A stretch of 64,000 nt of DNA from assembly GCA_022414725.1 (NCBI GenBank), contig CM039463.1:61186968-61250967 (forward strand), read 5' to 3'. Within the stretch, counting starts at the first letter, position 1, and each line of letters starts with the position of its first letter. The stretch is from Microglena sp. YARC. Its lineage: Eukaryota; Chlorophyta; Chlorophyceae; Chlamydomonadales; Chlamydomonadaceae. The translations under genes and the position numbers were made by a program. A model generated the notes under the pieces. It made no database searches and was not told the DNA's origin. It saw only the letters and a program-made list of their open reading frames with translations. Below are positions 1 through 10,490 of this stretch, one piece after another.

Positions 1-179
1 GCTAAGGTAGTTCTTATCTCCCTTAGGTTTGTTTAATATAGACACTTGGATCGTAGATAATACAGTATAATCGGAAAGCCTTTGCAGGTAAATAATTATT
101 GGACCACCCCCACACACCCCACCCCACCCCACCCCCCGATTATGTAAATCTACGAGTGACTCATGTTATCTAATCAATT
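1..179. other. Non-coding edge sequence
   Basis: No gene is recognisable. The stretch holds a short C/A-rich tract (about 106-137) and otherwise unremarkable AT-rich sequence leading into the first minisatellite. Confidence 0.5.
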
Positions 180-1050
180 CTGGAGACTCCTACAGCCTAT
201 GTCTAAATAACGGGTACTAATGTAATGGAAGCGATGCCGCTGACTCCCGCAACCCTTGTTTAAATAAGGGGGACTCATGTAATGGAATCAATGCTGCTGG
301 TGACTCCTGCAACCCGTGTCAACAACACGGGGACTCGTGTTAAACATTTAATGACGGAGACTCCTGCAACCTATATTTAAAACACGGGGGACTCGTGTTT
401 AACATTCAATGACGGAGACTCCTGCAACCTAGCTATATTTAAAACACGGGGAACTCGTGTTAAACATTCAATGACGGAGACTTCTGCAACCTAGGTTTAA
501 ACACACGGGAACTCGTGATATCTAATGAATGACGGAGACTCCTGCAGCATATGATTAAATTACGTGGGGGGTGTATGTAATGGAAGCGAAGCCGGTGACT
601 CTGGCAACCCTTGTTTTAATAACGGGGACTCATGCAATGGAATCACTGCTGACTTCTGCAACCCATGTCTAAAACACGGGGACTCGTGTTATGCATTCAA
701 TGTTGGTGACTCCTGCAATGTATGTATAAAACACGGGAACTCGTGTTATGCACTCAATGATGGAGACAACTGCAACCTGTAACATACCGGTATGTTTAAA
801 TTACGGGGACTGGTGTCATGGAAGCGATGTTGGTGACTCCTGCAACCCTTGTTTAAATTACGGGAACTCATGTAATGGAATCCATGCTGGTAACTCCTGC
901 AACCCATATTTAAATTACGGGGACTCGTGTAATGCATTCAATGTATGCTCACGACTCCTGTAACCGACGTCTTAAATACGGGAACTGGTGTAATGGAATA
1001 ACCGCTGCTGACTCCTGCAAACTGTCTGAATTAGTGAATTACGGGAACTG
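180..1050. repeat. Minisatellite, about 58-60 bp unit
   Basis: About 14 diverged tandem units. Each has a GACTCCTGCAACC core, then TTTAAA or a variant, then an ACGGGGACTCGTG core, the two cores spaced by 15-25 bases. Units near the start and end are more diverged (GGAAGCGATG variants) than those at about 300-560. Short open frames run through it on both strands only because the unit lacks stops; they are not genes. The spacing is too irregular and the 'spacers' too similar to be a CRISPR array. Confidence 0.85.
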
Positions 1051-1063
1051 ATGTTATATTTAT

Positions 1064-1370
1064 GGGCTCTACCTACTAAATCAGTGGGTCCTTGATAGTC
1101 GAGGGGCTCAACCCACTAAACTAGTGGGTGCTACCAGGTCGAGGGGCTTTACCTACTAAATTAGTGGGTCCTTGATACCGGTAGTCGAGGGGCTCAACCT
1201 ACTAAATTAGTGGGTGTTTCCAGTTCGAGAGGCTCTACCTACTAAATTAGTGGGTCCTTGATAGTCGAGGGGCTCCACCTACCCAATTAGTGGGTGCTCC
1301 CAGGTCGAGAGGCTCTACCTACTAAATCAGTGGGTCCTTGATAGTCGAGGGGCTCAACCTACTAAACAAG
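1064..1370. repeat. Minisatellite with palindromic core, first block
   Basis: Tandem units of about 40-45 bp built on CCTACTAAATTAGTGGGT, whose centre (ACTAAATTAGT) is a near-perfect palindrome, followed by CCTTGATAGTCGAGGGGCT or a variant. Two unit subtypes alternate: one with CCTTGATAGTCGAGG and one with GCTCCCAGGTCGAG. Such an alternating higher-order pattern suggests expansion of dimers. Confidence 0.85.
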
Positions 1371-2010
1371 GGCGTGACCGCACTTGTTTTGGATTGGACC
1401 AATTGGGCCAAGGGATCCGCTGGTGGCTGGGGAAGGGGATGGGTAGCCTCGCTGTAACCATGGAGGGGCGGTAACTAGGGTTGTTTTGTGTGCGATGTGC
1501 GGTGTGTGTAACCTTGTTGCTGCCCTCGTTAACCTTGTTGCTGCCCTCGTTAACCTTGTTGCTGCCCTCGTGGCTGTTCTCGGCTGTTCTTGCGGAATGT
1601 GTGTCTCGTATACCGCTCCTTGGTACACAGTTGCGCGTTACCTCATAAACTGGGGCTGTACACCCTCCGGCTGTGACTAGGCAGTCTCCTTCGGGATGAC
1701 TTGACTGTCGAATCCCAACGTCAAGTGGTTCGGGGCGCAGTTTGACTTAAATCTACCTGGAAGATGAGGTGATGTAACTGAAAATACAACTTGTCTGAAA
1801 TTTGCTTCGAGTCGGAGAATATGTGACTGTATTTGCGAGTTTACTGAGCTGCCTGCCGTTTGCAAACGTCAGTTGGTGCGGTCCAAATGCACTTTGTAGG
1901 GCGAACCCTTAGGTTCCCTAGCGCACCCGTTTGGCGCACCCGTTTCGTGCATCCGTTTTGCTCGTCCGGCAGTACGGCTGTTGTACCGAAGTCGCTACCC
2001 ATGGAGGGGC
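1371..2010. other. Unique segment splitting the minisatellite
   Basis: No gene recognised. The segment interrupts the palindromic-core array. It contains a triplicated TTGCTGCCCTCGTTAACC motif (about 1515-1575) and tandem CGCACCCGTTT variants (about 1921-1960). The string CCATGGAGGGGCGGTAA occurs at about 1458 and again at about 1999, the second copy sitting exactly at the junction with the resumed array. Confidence 0.5.
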
Positions 2011-2375
2011 GGTAATTAGTAGGTGCTCCCAGGTCGAGAGGCTTTACCTACTAAATTAGTGGGTCCTTGATAGTCGAGGGGCTCAACCTACTAAATTAGT
2101 GGGTCCTTGATTATCGAGGGGCTGTACCTACTAAATTAGTGGGTCCTTAATAGTCGAGGGGCTCTACCTACTAAATTAGTGGGTCGCTGATAGTCAAGGG
2201 CTCAACCTACTAAATTAGTTGGTGCTTGTTGTTCGAGGGGCTCTACCTACTAAATTAGTGGGTGCTTGGTGTTCGACACCGCGACGCGTTACGGACAGAA
2301 GATCCGCAATCGCAGTTCCATTCCTACTAAATTAGGGGGTCACATTTCCATTCATACTAAATTAGTAGGTCTCTT
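2011..2375. repeat. Minisatellite with palindromic core, second block
   Basis: Same family as the block at 1064-1370, with about seven units of the CCTACTAAATTAGTGGGT type that decay toward 2370 (last copies truncated, with flanks replaced). Confidence 0.8.
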
Positions 2376-2754
2376 ATCGAACAACCTAGTTGGCATAGGT
2401 CTGTCCCCCTAAGGGAGCCGACCAATGGGCGACCTTCTCAACTTTTACACCAAATCCACCTGGGTAGAATCTGCTGGGAGGGTGCAATCTAGTGCTCTGC
2501 AACTTGGATTGAGTTTCCACCTTGTATGAGATTCCTAAAACACAAGCTATGTGCCATTTTGGACACATTTTGGGTCAAATTACACGATCTGTGCCAAATC
2601 CTATCTGAAAACCAGAACGGGAAGGTTTGTCTTTTTCAAATATGTTTTGCATCTTGGCTAAGGGTGTTTTGGAGTAGAGCTTAAAATTTGGCTCGAAAAA
2701 AGTAAAAAAGCCGATTTTCGTCTATTTGGGGCATGTCGAGGCCACTATTTGGAG

Positions 2755-2856
2755 GTGCTGGTTCGACTTGCACAAAAATATTTTTTGCGTTACTTCACCA
2801 CGAAGCTGTCGACTAAAGGTCTATAAAACAAAATCTTGTGCAAGTCGAGCCAGCAC
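2755..2856. repeat. Inverted repeat, 21-bp arms
   Basis: Left arm 2755-2775 and right arm 2836-2856 are reverse complements with one mismatch (core CGACTTGCACAA / TTGTGCAAGTCG), separated by 60 bp. Transcripts could fold into a hairpin, or this is the tip of a foldback element. No target duplication was evident. The rest of 2376-3875 has no recognisable gene; it holds a 27-C run (2906-2932), a CAT/ATC microsatellite (about 3121-3162) and several ATGACCGCACAC-like repeats (3390-3530). Confidence 0.7.
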
Positions 2857-2901
2857 TGACCTAGAGGCATGACAAAACGTGTAACCAGATCTGGCCCTAG
2901 C

Positions 2902-2932
<31 letters not shown>

Positions 2933-3875
2933 GCACTTAACCTACATTTCATACCCAGCAAAAAATGCCGTGCCAGCACTAGCTTCACTGGTAGCGGCAC
3001 TCATTTCAGGCTTTACAGGCCTTCCTGTCCGTTTCTTTATAGGAGGCTCGTACCCGGCCGGGGGAGACTAGTAATGGGGGGGCTGGGGACTGGGAGCTGT
3101 GTGGTAGGAGCACAGGACAGATATCATCATCATCATCACCATCGTCATCATCATCATCAGGATTATTTTTAAGGAATGAAAATCCTTGAAAACTAGAATC
3201 ATGTGGTGCTATTGTTGGCCAGATCTTGTTACACAACTAGAGATTGTGGTGCTATTGTTGGCCCGGCTTAGCCTCTTACAATAGCACCAGCTTAAAAGTG
3301 TGACCAAATGAACACTAAGTAGAACAAACCAGAACTTTGAATTCGGACCCCGGTTGTTGAACCCATATGGTCAGTGTGGGGAAAAGGGCCAATGACCGCA
3401 CACTCTAAAGAGCGAGAATAACCGCACAATACAGAGGGGCGAGTGCGGGATGACTGCAAATCCCAACCTCCGCAACAAAAATCATAGTTATCTTTGAAAT
3501 GTCTGCGTGAGAATGACCGCACACTTCGAGGAGGTGGGTTGACTGGGTTAGACCAACAGAAAACAGTTTTTCATTTAGTACCCCCAGAAAAACAGTCAGC
3601 TAGCCAGCCTCAAAAGCAACCAGTCAGTCTGCCAAACACCTGTCAGCCTACCAAAAGCCCACCCAGCCAGCTGGTCAGATGGGGCTCCCTAGATCCCTTA
3701 GTAGCCCTGATACCCCACCGAGGCAGCTAGCGGCCAAGGTCGAAACTCGCTATGGAAGCACAGAAAGCAATACTCTAAGCGAAGCTATGGAAGCAAGCAA
3801 ATCGAAGCAAACTGTGGGCGTAAAGCAATCCCAGTCGATGCGAAGCTGTGGAAGCAAGGGAAGTCGAAGGGAACT

Positions 3876-4199
3876 TATCAGCATGTATAGCGGTGCTCTC
3901 ACGCGCTTTATGACTTGGTGACTACTTATGTACTCCCTTAGAACTATCGGCTCTCCTGAGCCAGCTTCCCGTGGGACTGAGTCATCTTGAGATGACTCAG
4001 TGGCAGCTTCCTGTCACCTACGTCTCCGGTCTGATCTGTACCCTGTTAGGTTCCTGTCTACCGCCTCCTTTCACCACAGGTGCCCCTTTATGGGTCTCCT
4101 GTGTCTGTAACGTTATCCTTGTCTCCGTGTATAGATTGGTGCGTCTGTTCCGCTGCTTTAATCTACTGTCCACTCTACCGGAGTGATTTCAAGCTGATA
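3876..4199 (+). repeat. 5' LTR of Copia element
   Basis: Starts TATCAGC and ends GCTGATA. Identical by eye to 10491-10814. It contains an internal palindrome (GAGTCATCTTGAGATGACTC, about 3980). No TATA box was assigned with confidence. It is preceded by the target duplicate GAACT. Confidence 0.93.
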
Positions 4200-4214
4200 G
4201 GTTATTGGGCTCCT
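4200..4214 (+). promoter_or_regulatory. Candidate primer-binding site
   Basis: GGTTATTGGGCTCC begins immediately after the 5' LTR. It resembles the initiator-tRNA anticodon-arm site used by Drosophila copia (GGTTATGGGCCC), with an extra T and a changed base. A half-tRNA(iMet) primer is therefore an inference from position and partial match. Confidence 0.45.
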
Positions 4215-4236
4215 CATCACTACCACTGCTTTGATA

Positions 4237-4851
4237 ATGCAACTTCCGCGAGGGCCTCCTGCCGGCTTTGTGAAACTTACCAAACTTAATGGTGTTTCAT
4301 GGGCTCGTGGGATCCGCAGTGTCATTGTGAGCAATGGATGCGACCGAATCCTCCCAGCGGGGGTGAAGGTTCCTCTAGATTGGCTAGACGACTGCGCGCC
4401 AGCGGCCTCTGCTGCCGGAGAGGAGGGTCCTTCCGCCATCAAGGAAGTAACCCCCCCCGATCAATCCTCCAACTTTACGGTTCCTTCTCTCAATGTTCGA
4501 CGCCTTTCCTCTGATGTTGAGGATGTCCTGATGAAGCTGTGTTGTGTACAGACACAGATCATCCGTTGTGCATCAGACCCGCAGCCTCCTTTCGTCCCTT
4601 TCAATTATGATGAAGACTACTATACTACTACTGATGATGAGGAGGACTTGAAGAGTGCTACGAGTGCTGACTTCGGTGGCGTGACCCCATCTGCTGCTGC
4701 CACTCGTGTCTTTGAGACTTCCGCTGTTTCGCCGGTGTATGAGCCTCCTGATCAGCAGATGCCTAATCGAGAGCTTTCGCCTGTGTATCAGCCTCAGCCT
4801 TCGTCGGCGCCTCCTTTGAGCCTGTCCCCCGGCTTACCCGGAGGTGGCTAA
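4237..4851 (+). CDS. Gag N-terminal part, first reading frame
   Basis: Open frame just downstream of the LTR and candidate primer site; the first ATG is at 4237. The protein is about 200 residues and ends in an acidic, proline/serine-rich stretch (YDEDYYTTTDDEED around residue 130). It has no recognisable domain. It ends at TAA 4849-4851, overlapping by 8 nt the next frame, which continues with similarly proline-rich, PPPP-containing sequence. The likeliest reading is a single Gag polyprotein whose frame is broken here. Function follows from position only. Confidence 0.6.
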   Translation: MQLPRGPPAGFVKLTKLNGVSWARGIRSVIVSNGCDRILPAGVKVPLDWLDDCAPAASAAGEEGPSAIKEVTPPDQSSNFTVPSLNVRRLSSDVEDVLMKLCCVQTQIIRCASDPQPPFVPFNYDEDYYTTTDDEEDLKSATSADFGGVTPSAAATRVFETSAVSPVYEPPDQQMPNRELSPVYQPQPSSAPPLSLSPGLPGGG

Positions 4852-6385
4852 GCCCACTTTCTTGAAGGGCTTTGCTTCTTTTTCCTCTGCATCTGCCCCC
4901 ATGGAGCGTGGCCTCCCTGGCTACCACACTCGCTCTCGCGAGGCTGCTGTTTCCTCTGCACGCACCTCTGCTGCTGGTGCCTCCCTGGAACCCCCTCCGC
5001 CTCCGCCGGTGGAGCTGCCTCCTGCCCCTGGCCCTCCTCCTATGCTGCATACGCGGTCTTGCGCATCTTGGGAGCATCTGCTCACTGGCGGATCTCCTCC
5101 GACTTTGAACCTTCGGGACTACCGCCTGATCAACCAGGATCGACGGGATGGTCAGTCCTTGAACCGCTCTTTGTACGGTCGGATGGATATGCAGGCTACA
5201 ATGGCAAATGTTAGTGTGAAGCTGAGGCATCGCCGAGTGATGGCTTTCTCTGAGCTTGGTACCAGGTGTCGTTCTTTTCTTGGTCCAGTCACTTCTGGGA
5301 TTCTGTATCCCCCAGATCATGGTGTTTCCTTTGGTGGTACGAGGCGTAGTGATCACGAGAAGCTTGGTTATCAGTTTGTGCGAGTGCCTGTCCCTCTGTG
5401 TCCTGTTAGCCCAGATTTCGAGCTGCTTATGAGTGTTGCGAGGTCCATTCCTGTGATTAGGAACATAGACGACCAGCGCGCTCTTGACGCTGGTCTTGCT
5501 GCGGAGTATTTCATGGACATTCGTAGGTCCTTGGCTCCTGTCCCTTCTGCGATTGGAGCTGGGTCTAATACCCTCATTCATGGTGAGTCTCGGTTTGATC
5601 CTGCACTGTTGGGTTTCAGTGCACTGCCTCTCGAACGTCAGGAGTTCATGTGTTTAACTATGATGCTCGCGAACATGGAGGACGATATGGTCAAGGTATA
5701 CCAGGACTTTGCCACCCCTCGGGATATCCTTTTGGATATCCGGAAGACGCAGTCTGATGCCCTTGCCTCTAGAGTCCCTCTCATGCGTATCGAACTTCAT
5801 AATGCGCACATGGGCCCTTCTGACCGTGTCGATGATTTCTTTCGCATGGTTCGCAGTCTGTGCACTGACCTCCGCAGTGCTGGACATCCTGTCACTCAGC
5901 GCCACGCCATGGAAACCATTGTGAATGGGATCCGTTTGATCCGATTTGAATCGCTGCGGATCCAGTACGGTATGATGTTGGCTAACAGACAGACTGTAGA
6001 TTACTGGTCTTGTCTGGAGGCATATCGGTCTCTCGACATTTTGAACATTGCTTTCCCCAGGTCCGACTCCAGGCATCCTGGTTGGTCCCGGGACGCTCCC
6101 CAGGTTCCTGCCAATGCTGCGTTTCAGCGTGGGCAGGGATCTGGTTCTCAGGGTTCCGGTTCCAACAAGCGGCGTCTGGATTGCACTTGGGGCCCATGCC
6201 TCAGCAAGACAACCCACTCGGAGGATCGCTGTTTCACGAAGCATCCGCACCTGCGTAAGACCAAGCCTGGTGCACCGGTTGCCAATCCGGTGCCCATGGC
6301 CTTGGCCCTTCCAGGTGTGCTTACTCCGCGGCAGCTGGCCTCCTTGCAGGCTCAGATTGATGGGTATGCTTTGGACAAGAAATAG
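4844..6385 (+). CDS. Gag polyprotein, main part
   Basis: About 510 codons, no convincing ATG at the start (the frame opens at a GTG), consistent with continuation of the upstream frame. After a proline-rich linker the protein has a helical core of the kind found in Copia Gag proteins (residues about 200-390, with a RVDDFFRMVRSLCTDLRSAG segment), then a zinc-knuckle-like cluster with C-x4-C-x5-H-x4-C spacing near residue 450, a variant of the usual CX2CX4HX4C. It would package element RNA into virus-like particles. It ends at TAG 6383-6385; protease follows in the same frame after a second TAG at 6452-6454. Confidence 0.8.
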   Translation: MAKPTFLKGFASFSSASAPMERGLPGYHTRSREAAVSSARTSAAGASLEPPPPPPVELPPAPGPPPMLHTRSCASWEHLLTGGSPPTLNLRDYRLINQDRRDGQSLNRSLYGRMDMQATMANVSVKLRHRRVMAFSELGTRCRSFLGPVTSGILYPPDHGVSFGGTRRSDHEKLGYQFVRVPVPLCPVSPDFELLMSVARSIPVIRNIDDQRALDAGLAAEYFMDIRRSLAPVPSAIGAGSNTLIHGESRFDPALLGFSALPLERQEFMCLTMMLANMEDDMVKVYQDFATPRDILLDIRKTQSDALASRVPLMRIELHNAHMGPSDRVDDFFRMVRSLCTDLRSAGHPVTQRHAMETIVNGIRLIRFESLRIQYGMMLANRQTVDYWSCLEAYRSLDILNIAFPRSDSRHPGWSRDAPQVPANAAFQRGQGSGSQGSGSNKRRLDCTWGPCLSKTTHSEDRCFTKHPHLRKTKPGAPVANPVPMALALPGVLTPRQLASLQAQIDGYALDKK

Positions 6386-6454
6386 GAGGTACGCTCTGTC
6401 CTTTTCTCTTGCACTGCGAAATTTTCAAATGTCTGCAGCCCGAGCCTGTCTTAG

Positions 6455-7201
6455 GGTGTCTGGCATGTTGATTCTGGAGCTGGGATGTCAATCACAGGTG
6501 ATATGTCTTTGTTCACTGTGTTTCATGCTTCTGAGACTGGGCCAGCAGTTAAATTTGGTGATGGTGTGGTTCAACGGTCTGTGGGTCAGGGTTCTATTGT
6601 GTTATGTAGTGATTGGTTACCAACACCAATCACTTTAACCAATGTTCTCTACATCCCACACTGTCCGGTGAACCTCATGTCAGTAAATGCTGTTGCCCAT
6701 GCTCACAACTGCAAGATTTCTTTTGATAGTCTTAGTTGTACTGCCACACAGGGCTCTTCTGTTCTGTGGTCTTTCCCTGAATCCAGTGATGGTGTGTACA
6801 AGTTTGCATGTAGGCCTTGTCACACCCCTCGTGGCCGTTTGTATGGTGCTGAAAATTATCCAGCTTTTGCTCTTGATGTTGATGAGGATGGTGGAGTTGT
6901 GATCCCTACCACTCCTGAATGGTTGTGGCATAGGCGGCTGGGTCACCCTGGCGATGATGCCATGCACAACCTTGTAAGGAAGGGTTTGGTTCAGAACTTA
7001 CCCCTCACTCTCCAACAGGTGCAAAGACTGTCTAAGATCCCATGTGATGCTTGTCAGAAGGCAAAGGGAAAACGTATCCCTTTTCCTAAAGAAAGCAAAA
7101 CTAGGATCCGTGCCCCATTACAACGCCTTCACTTGGACATCATGGGGCCATTTAATATTAGGGGCTTGCATGGGGAGTTTTTATGTTCTGTGTCTCACTG
7201 A
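6455..7201 (+). CDS. Copia protease and integrase zinc domain
   Basis: Continues Gag's frame after two TAG stops. It opens with the retroviral-type aspartic protease signature HVDSGAGMSITGD (about 6464-6502; catalytic DSGA), followed by a typical Copia stretch ending in the GAG-pre-integrase/HHCC zinc domain: WHRRLGHPGDDAMH (about 6925-6970) and CDACQKAKG (about 7042-7068). It then enters the integrase core with LHLDIMGPF (first catalytic Asp, about 7138) before frame is lost and a TGA appears at 7199-7201. The rest of integrase is in another frame, overlapping from about 7170. Confidence 0.85.
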   Translation, partial: GVWHVDSGAGMSITGDMSLFTVFHASETGPAVKFGDGVVQRSVGQGSIVLCSDWLPTPITLTNVLYIPHCPVNLMSVNAVAHAHNCKISFDSLSCTATQGSSVLWSFPESSDGVYKFACRPCHTPRGRLYGAENYPAFALDVDEDGGVVIPTTPEWLWHRRLGHPGDDAMHNLVRKGLVQNLPLTLQQVQRLSKIPCDACQKAKGKRIPFPKESKTRIRAPLQRLHLDIMGPFNIRGLHGEFLCSVSH

Positions 7202-10097
7202 CCAATACTCTGGCTATGCTGAGGTCTTGTGCTTGAGAACCAGGGATGAAGCTCCCTTAGCAGTTCAAACTACCATCCTCAGATGGATGACTCAGCTGCA
7301 TGGATTTGTTTTCAAGTGTCTTAGGTCTGACAGGGCTAAGGAATTTATAGTGAAGTGGTTCGAGGATTGGTTAGAATCGGTTGGTGCTGTGCATGAATTG
7401 TCCATGGCTTACACTGCTCAGCAGAATGCGACTGTGGAACGGTACAATGGGGTCCTTCAGAACGTAGCTAGGAGCATTCACTTGGAGTCTAAGCTCACTA
7501 AGTCCTTCTGGCCCTATGCCTTCCTCCCCGCGTGTTACCTACGCAACCGGCTGCCTAATCAGGGTGACAAGACTCCTTATGAGTTGTTCTTTGGGGTTCT
7601 ACCTGATGTATCGTTATTGCGCGTGTTCGGGTGCCCATGCTATGTTACCTTAGTGAATGGGAAGAAGCGCAATAAGCTTGACGAAAGGGCGTTATCTCGT
7701 AGACTGGTTGGGTATTCTCTGGTGAGTAAGGGTTATTTTGTTTGGGTTCCGAAGTTGCGCCAGGTAGTAGAGAGTCGTGATGTGCTCTTCTATGAACAGT
7801 TTAGCTATAACTGTATCCCTGGGCTCTTTCCCTATGATGGATCTCAGTATTTTTCTCGCACCCCTGCCGCTATCATCGGTAAAGGGCTTGATACTACTGA
7901 CAATGTCCTGGGCCCTTTACCAACCCCGATTGTTGACCGCTTTACTGGTCATGGGATGACGATGCGTCCCAGGCCAGGTAATGATGGTGCTGTATCGCGT
8001 GCGGCGGCATTGGGCCAGGGGGAGTCTGATGTTCCTTCAAGCTCTAATGTATTCGAATCTCAGGGGGTCGCCGGGCCTTCCTCTGCGCCACGTTTCGTCG
8101 GTGAAGTCGTAGGATTAGGACAGCCTCGGGTCATAGTGGAACCTAGTACAGGTCCACTGCCCACTAGTCGCCACCCCCCGTCCACCTATTCGGATAGCTC
8201 GCGGGAGTTGTTGATCACTTCACCCCCTGCTATACCTAGTGGTTTATACCGGACCAGGCATTGCGACGATGTGGCCGTCACAGATGATGTAAGTGATGAC
8301 CTCGAACACTGGTCCGGGTCAGATACTGCGTATGGCTGGGGTGTTCCAGTGTACCCAGGCTTCGACGATTTAGAGGCAAAGGAGGCCGGCCTTGTTCAAC
8401 CACGCATGAGTGCTGCGCTGGGGGCTTTATTACCGGTTACTGCTGATACTGCTGATATCCCCGCTGCCCATGTACAAGTACACTGCTTGTACGTGGGGGC
8501 TTTTATTTCTACCTCTACTGAACTCTCTTATAAAGCTGCAATGTTACCTACCAACCCTGACAGAGATCTCTGGCTGCAGGCTATGAAGGATGAGATGGCC
8601 TCCCTCCATGCTCATGGCACTTGGGTCCTCACTCCACAGCCTCCTAGGCAGAGGATTCTATCTGGCAGATGGTTATTTGTCAAGAAACATGGGGCTGATG
8701 GTTCTTTGCGTTTTAAAGCTCGTTTTGTAGTTCGTGGTTTTCTGCAACGTCCTGGGCTGGACTACCATGATGTATATGCCCCCGTCTCCTCCAAAGCAGG
8801 TCTTCGTGTGCTCCTTGCTGCCATCACTCATAGAAAAATGTTTGTGAGGCAGCTGGACATCAAGACTGCATTCTTGAATGCCAAGCTGGAACCTGGTCTG
8901 GACCTGTTCTGTTACCAGCCCGAGGGCTTTCATGAACTTGGTCCTGACAATGTTCCCCTTGTATGCAAGCTGATTAAATCTCTTTATGGTTTGAAGCAGG
9001 CACCCAGGGCTTGGAGCAAAGATGTAAAGCAGGTTTTGGTTGCCCACGGTTTTACCATGTGCAAAGCTGAACCTGCTCTGTATTTCAGGAGGGATTCTAC
9101 TGGTGGGTGGAGCTATGTCCTGACCTATGTGGACGACTTTATCTGTGCTTTTAGTGAGCTGCATAGGTATGCCTTGCTGATCAAGGCTATGGAAGCAGCT
9201 GGGTGGGAAGTCAGGGAAATGGGTGTACCTGTCCAGTTCCTTTCATTGGACATGACTTGTACACTTGATTCTGACGGCAGGTGTGTTAAGATCGACCTCT
9301 CCCAGCACTCCTACATTGTTGAGCTGGTGGAGCAGTTTGGTCTCACTGCTGCTACCAAGCCCAAGTTTTCAGTTCCCATGGCCAAGTGCACTGTCACTGA
9401 TCCTCCTGGAGAACCTCTGGCCTCTAATAGCCAGTACCTCTCTCTTGTGGGGGCTTTGCTGTACCTGGCTACCTGCACAAGGCCTGATATTTCTTTTGCT
9501 GTGAGCTACCTGTCCAGGTTTTTCTGCTCAACCCACTGCCCCCTGTGGGCTGCAGCCAAGCGCTTGCTTTTGTATTTGAGAGAACATTCCCATCTGGGCC
9601 TCACTTACACTCACAGCCCTGGTTTCTCTTTTACTGTCTTTAGTGACTCATCCTTTGCTGATGATGGGTCTGACAGGAGATCTCAGACTGGCTATGCTGT
9701 GCTTGCTGGAGGCTGCCTTGTAAACTGGATGAGCAAAAGGCAACCCACTGTTGCTGTTAGCTCCAGTGAGGCTGAGTATCAGGCCCTGTCTCAGACTGCC
9801 AGGGAGGTGCAATGGTTGAAAAAGTTGAGAATTGATATAGGGCTGCCTTGTGACCTGGTCACCATTCACGGTGACAACTTGGGGTCCTTGAGCTGGGCCA
9901 ATGACTGTCAGCTGCTCCCTCGCAACAAGCACATTGATGTCATCCATCACTATATCCAGGAGCTGGTGGAGGATGGCCAGGTGGATGTTGCCTATGTTAA
10001 CACGAAGGACAACTGTGCTGACCCCTTCACCAAGCCCCTTGATCCTATGGTGTTCTGGCGTTTCATTCGCATGTTTGGAATGACTGCTCCTCCTTAA
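7165..10097 (+). CDS. Copia integrase, reverse transcriptase, RNase H
   Basis: Long open frame (technically open from 7044; homology begins about 7170, where the previous frame breaks). In order: integrase core with the second Asp in CLRSDRAKEF (about 7327) and Glu in NATVERYNG (about 7435), exactly 35 residues apart, so the D,D35E motif is intact; a diverged linker; Copia reverse transcriptase with GRWLFVKKH, QLDIKTAFLNA, SLYGLKQAPRAW and catalytic YVDD (about 9128-9139); and RNase H with SDSSFADD (about 9642), SSSEAEY (about 9763) and HGDN (about 9868) carrying the acidic residues. The C-terminus KHIDVIHHYI...NCADPFTKPL is typical of the family. Stop TAA 10095-10097. All catalytic residues are present, so only the frame breaks argue against activity. 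Confidence 0.95.
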
Positions 10098-10490
10098 ACC
10101 AATTTTTTGGGTTACATGTATTCTAGAATTTTGGTTACATGTATTCTGGAATTTTTGGTTACATTTTAGGGTTTCTTTGGTTACATTTAGAGTTTCTTTA
10201 AGTTATCATTGATTGGCATTAGGTTCCTATTCCCGGATCGGGTTTTCTATACCGTTGTTACCCGACTTTAATATTTAGTTGTCCTCTTATATCCACTTGG
10301 CAAATTTTGGTTCTTTGCCTTGCTTCATACCTTCCCTTACACCCTTCGGGTTTCATTTGAAGTTTCTCTCGATTTTTTTTTCCGGAGTTCTTTGATTTTT
10401 TTTTTTTTTTAATTTGTTACATATAGTTCTATGTCACCAGTGCCATAGGTGGAGTAGTACTATTGTATGTCACCTGTGTCATAGGTGGAG
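10098..10490 (+). other. Copia 3' untranslated region and polypurine tract
   Basis: Non-coding. A TTGGTTACATGTATTCT segment is tandemly repeated (10112-10150, with partial copies to 10185). The 3' end carries two copies of a CATAGGTGGAGTA motif (about 10445-10457 and 10480-10492). The second, AGGTGGAG, abuts the 3' LTR and is the likely plus-strand priming tract; the first may be a duplicated, inactive copy. Confidence 0.65.

Noticed and set aside
1..2375. Tandem repeats as a CRISPR array
   Set aside because: The 'spacers' are as similar to each other as the repeats, unit length drifts, no cas-like gene is present and the surroundings are eukaryotic.
4844..6455. Programmed stop readthrough between gag and pol as established
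   Set aside because: Two TAG codons in a row of frame plus other frame breaks make mutation or error at least as likely; kept only as an option.
8673..9164. 163-codon minus-strand frame inside the Copia reverse transcriptase
   Set aside because: It is antisense to a strongly supported domain and has no similarity of its own.
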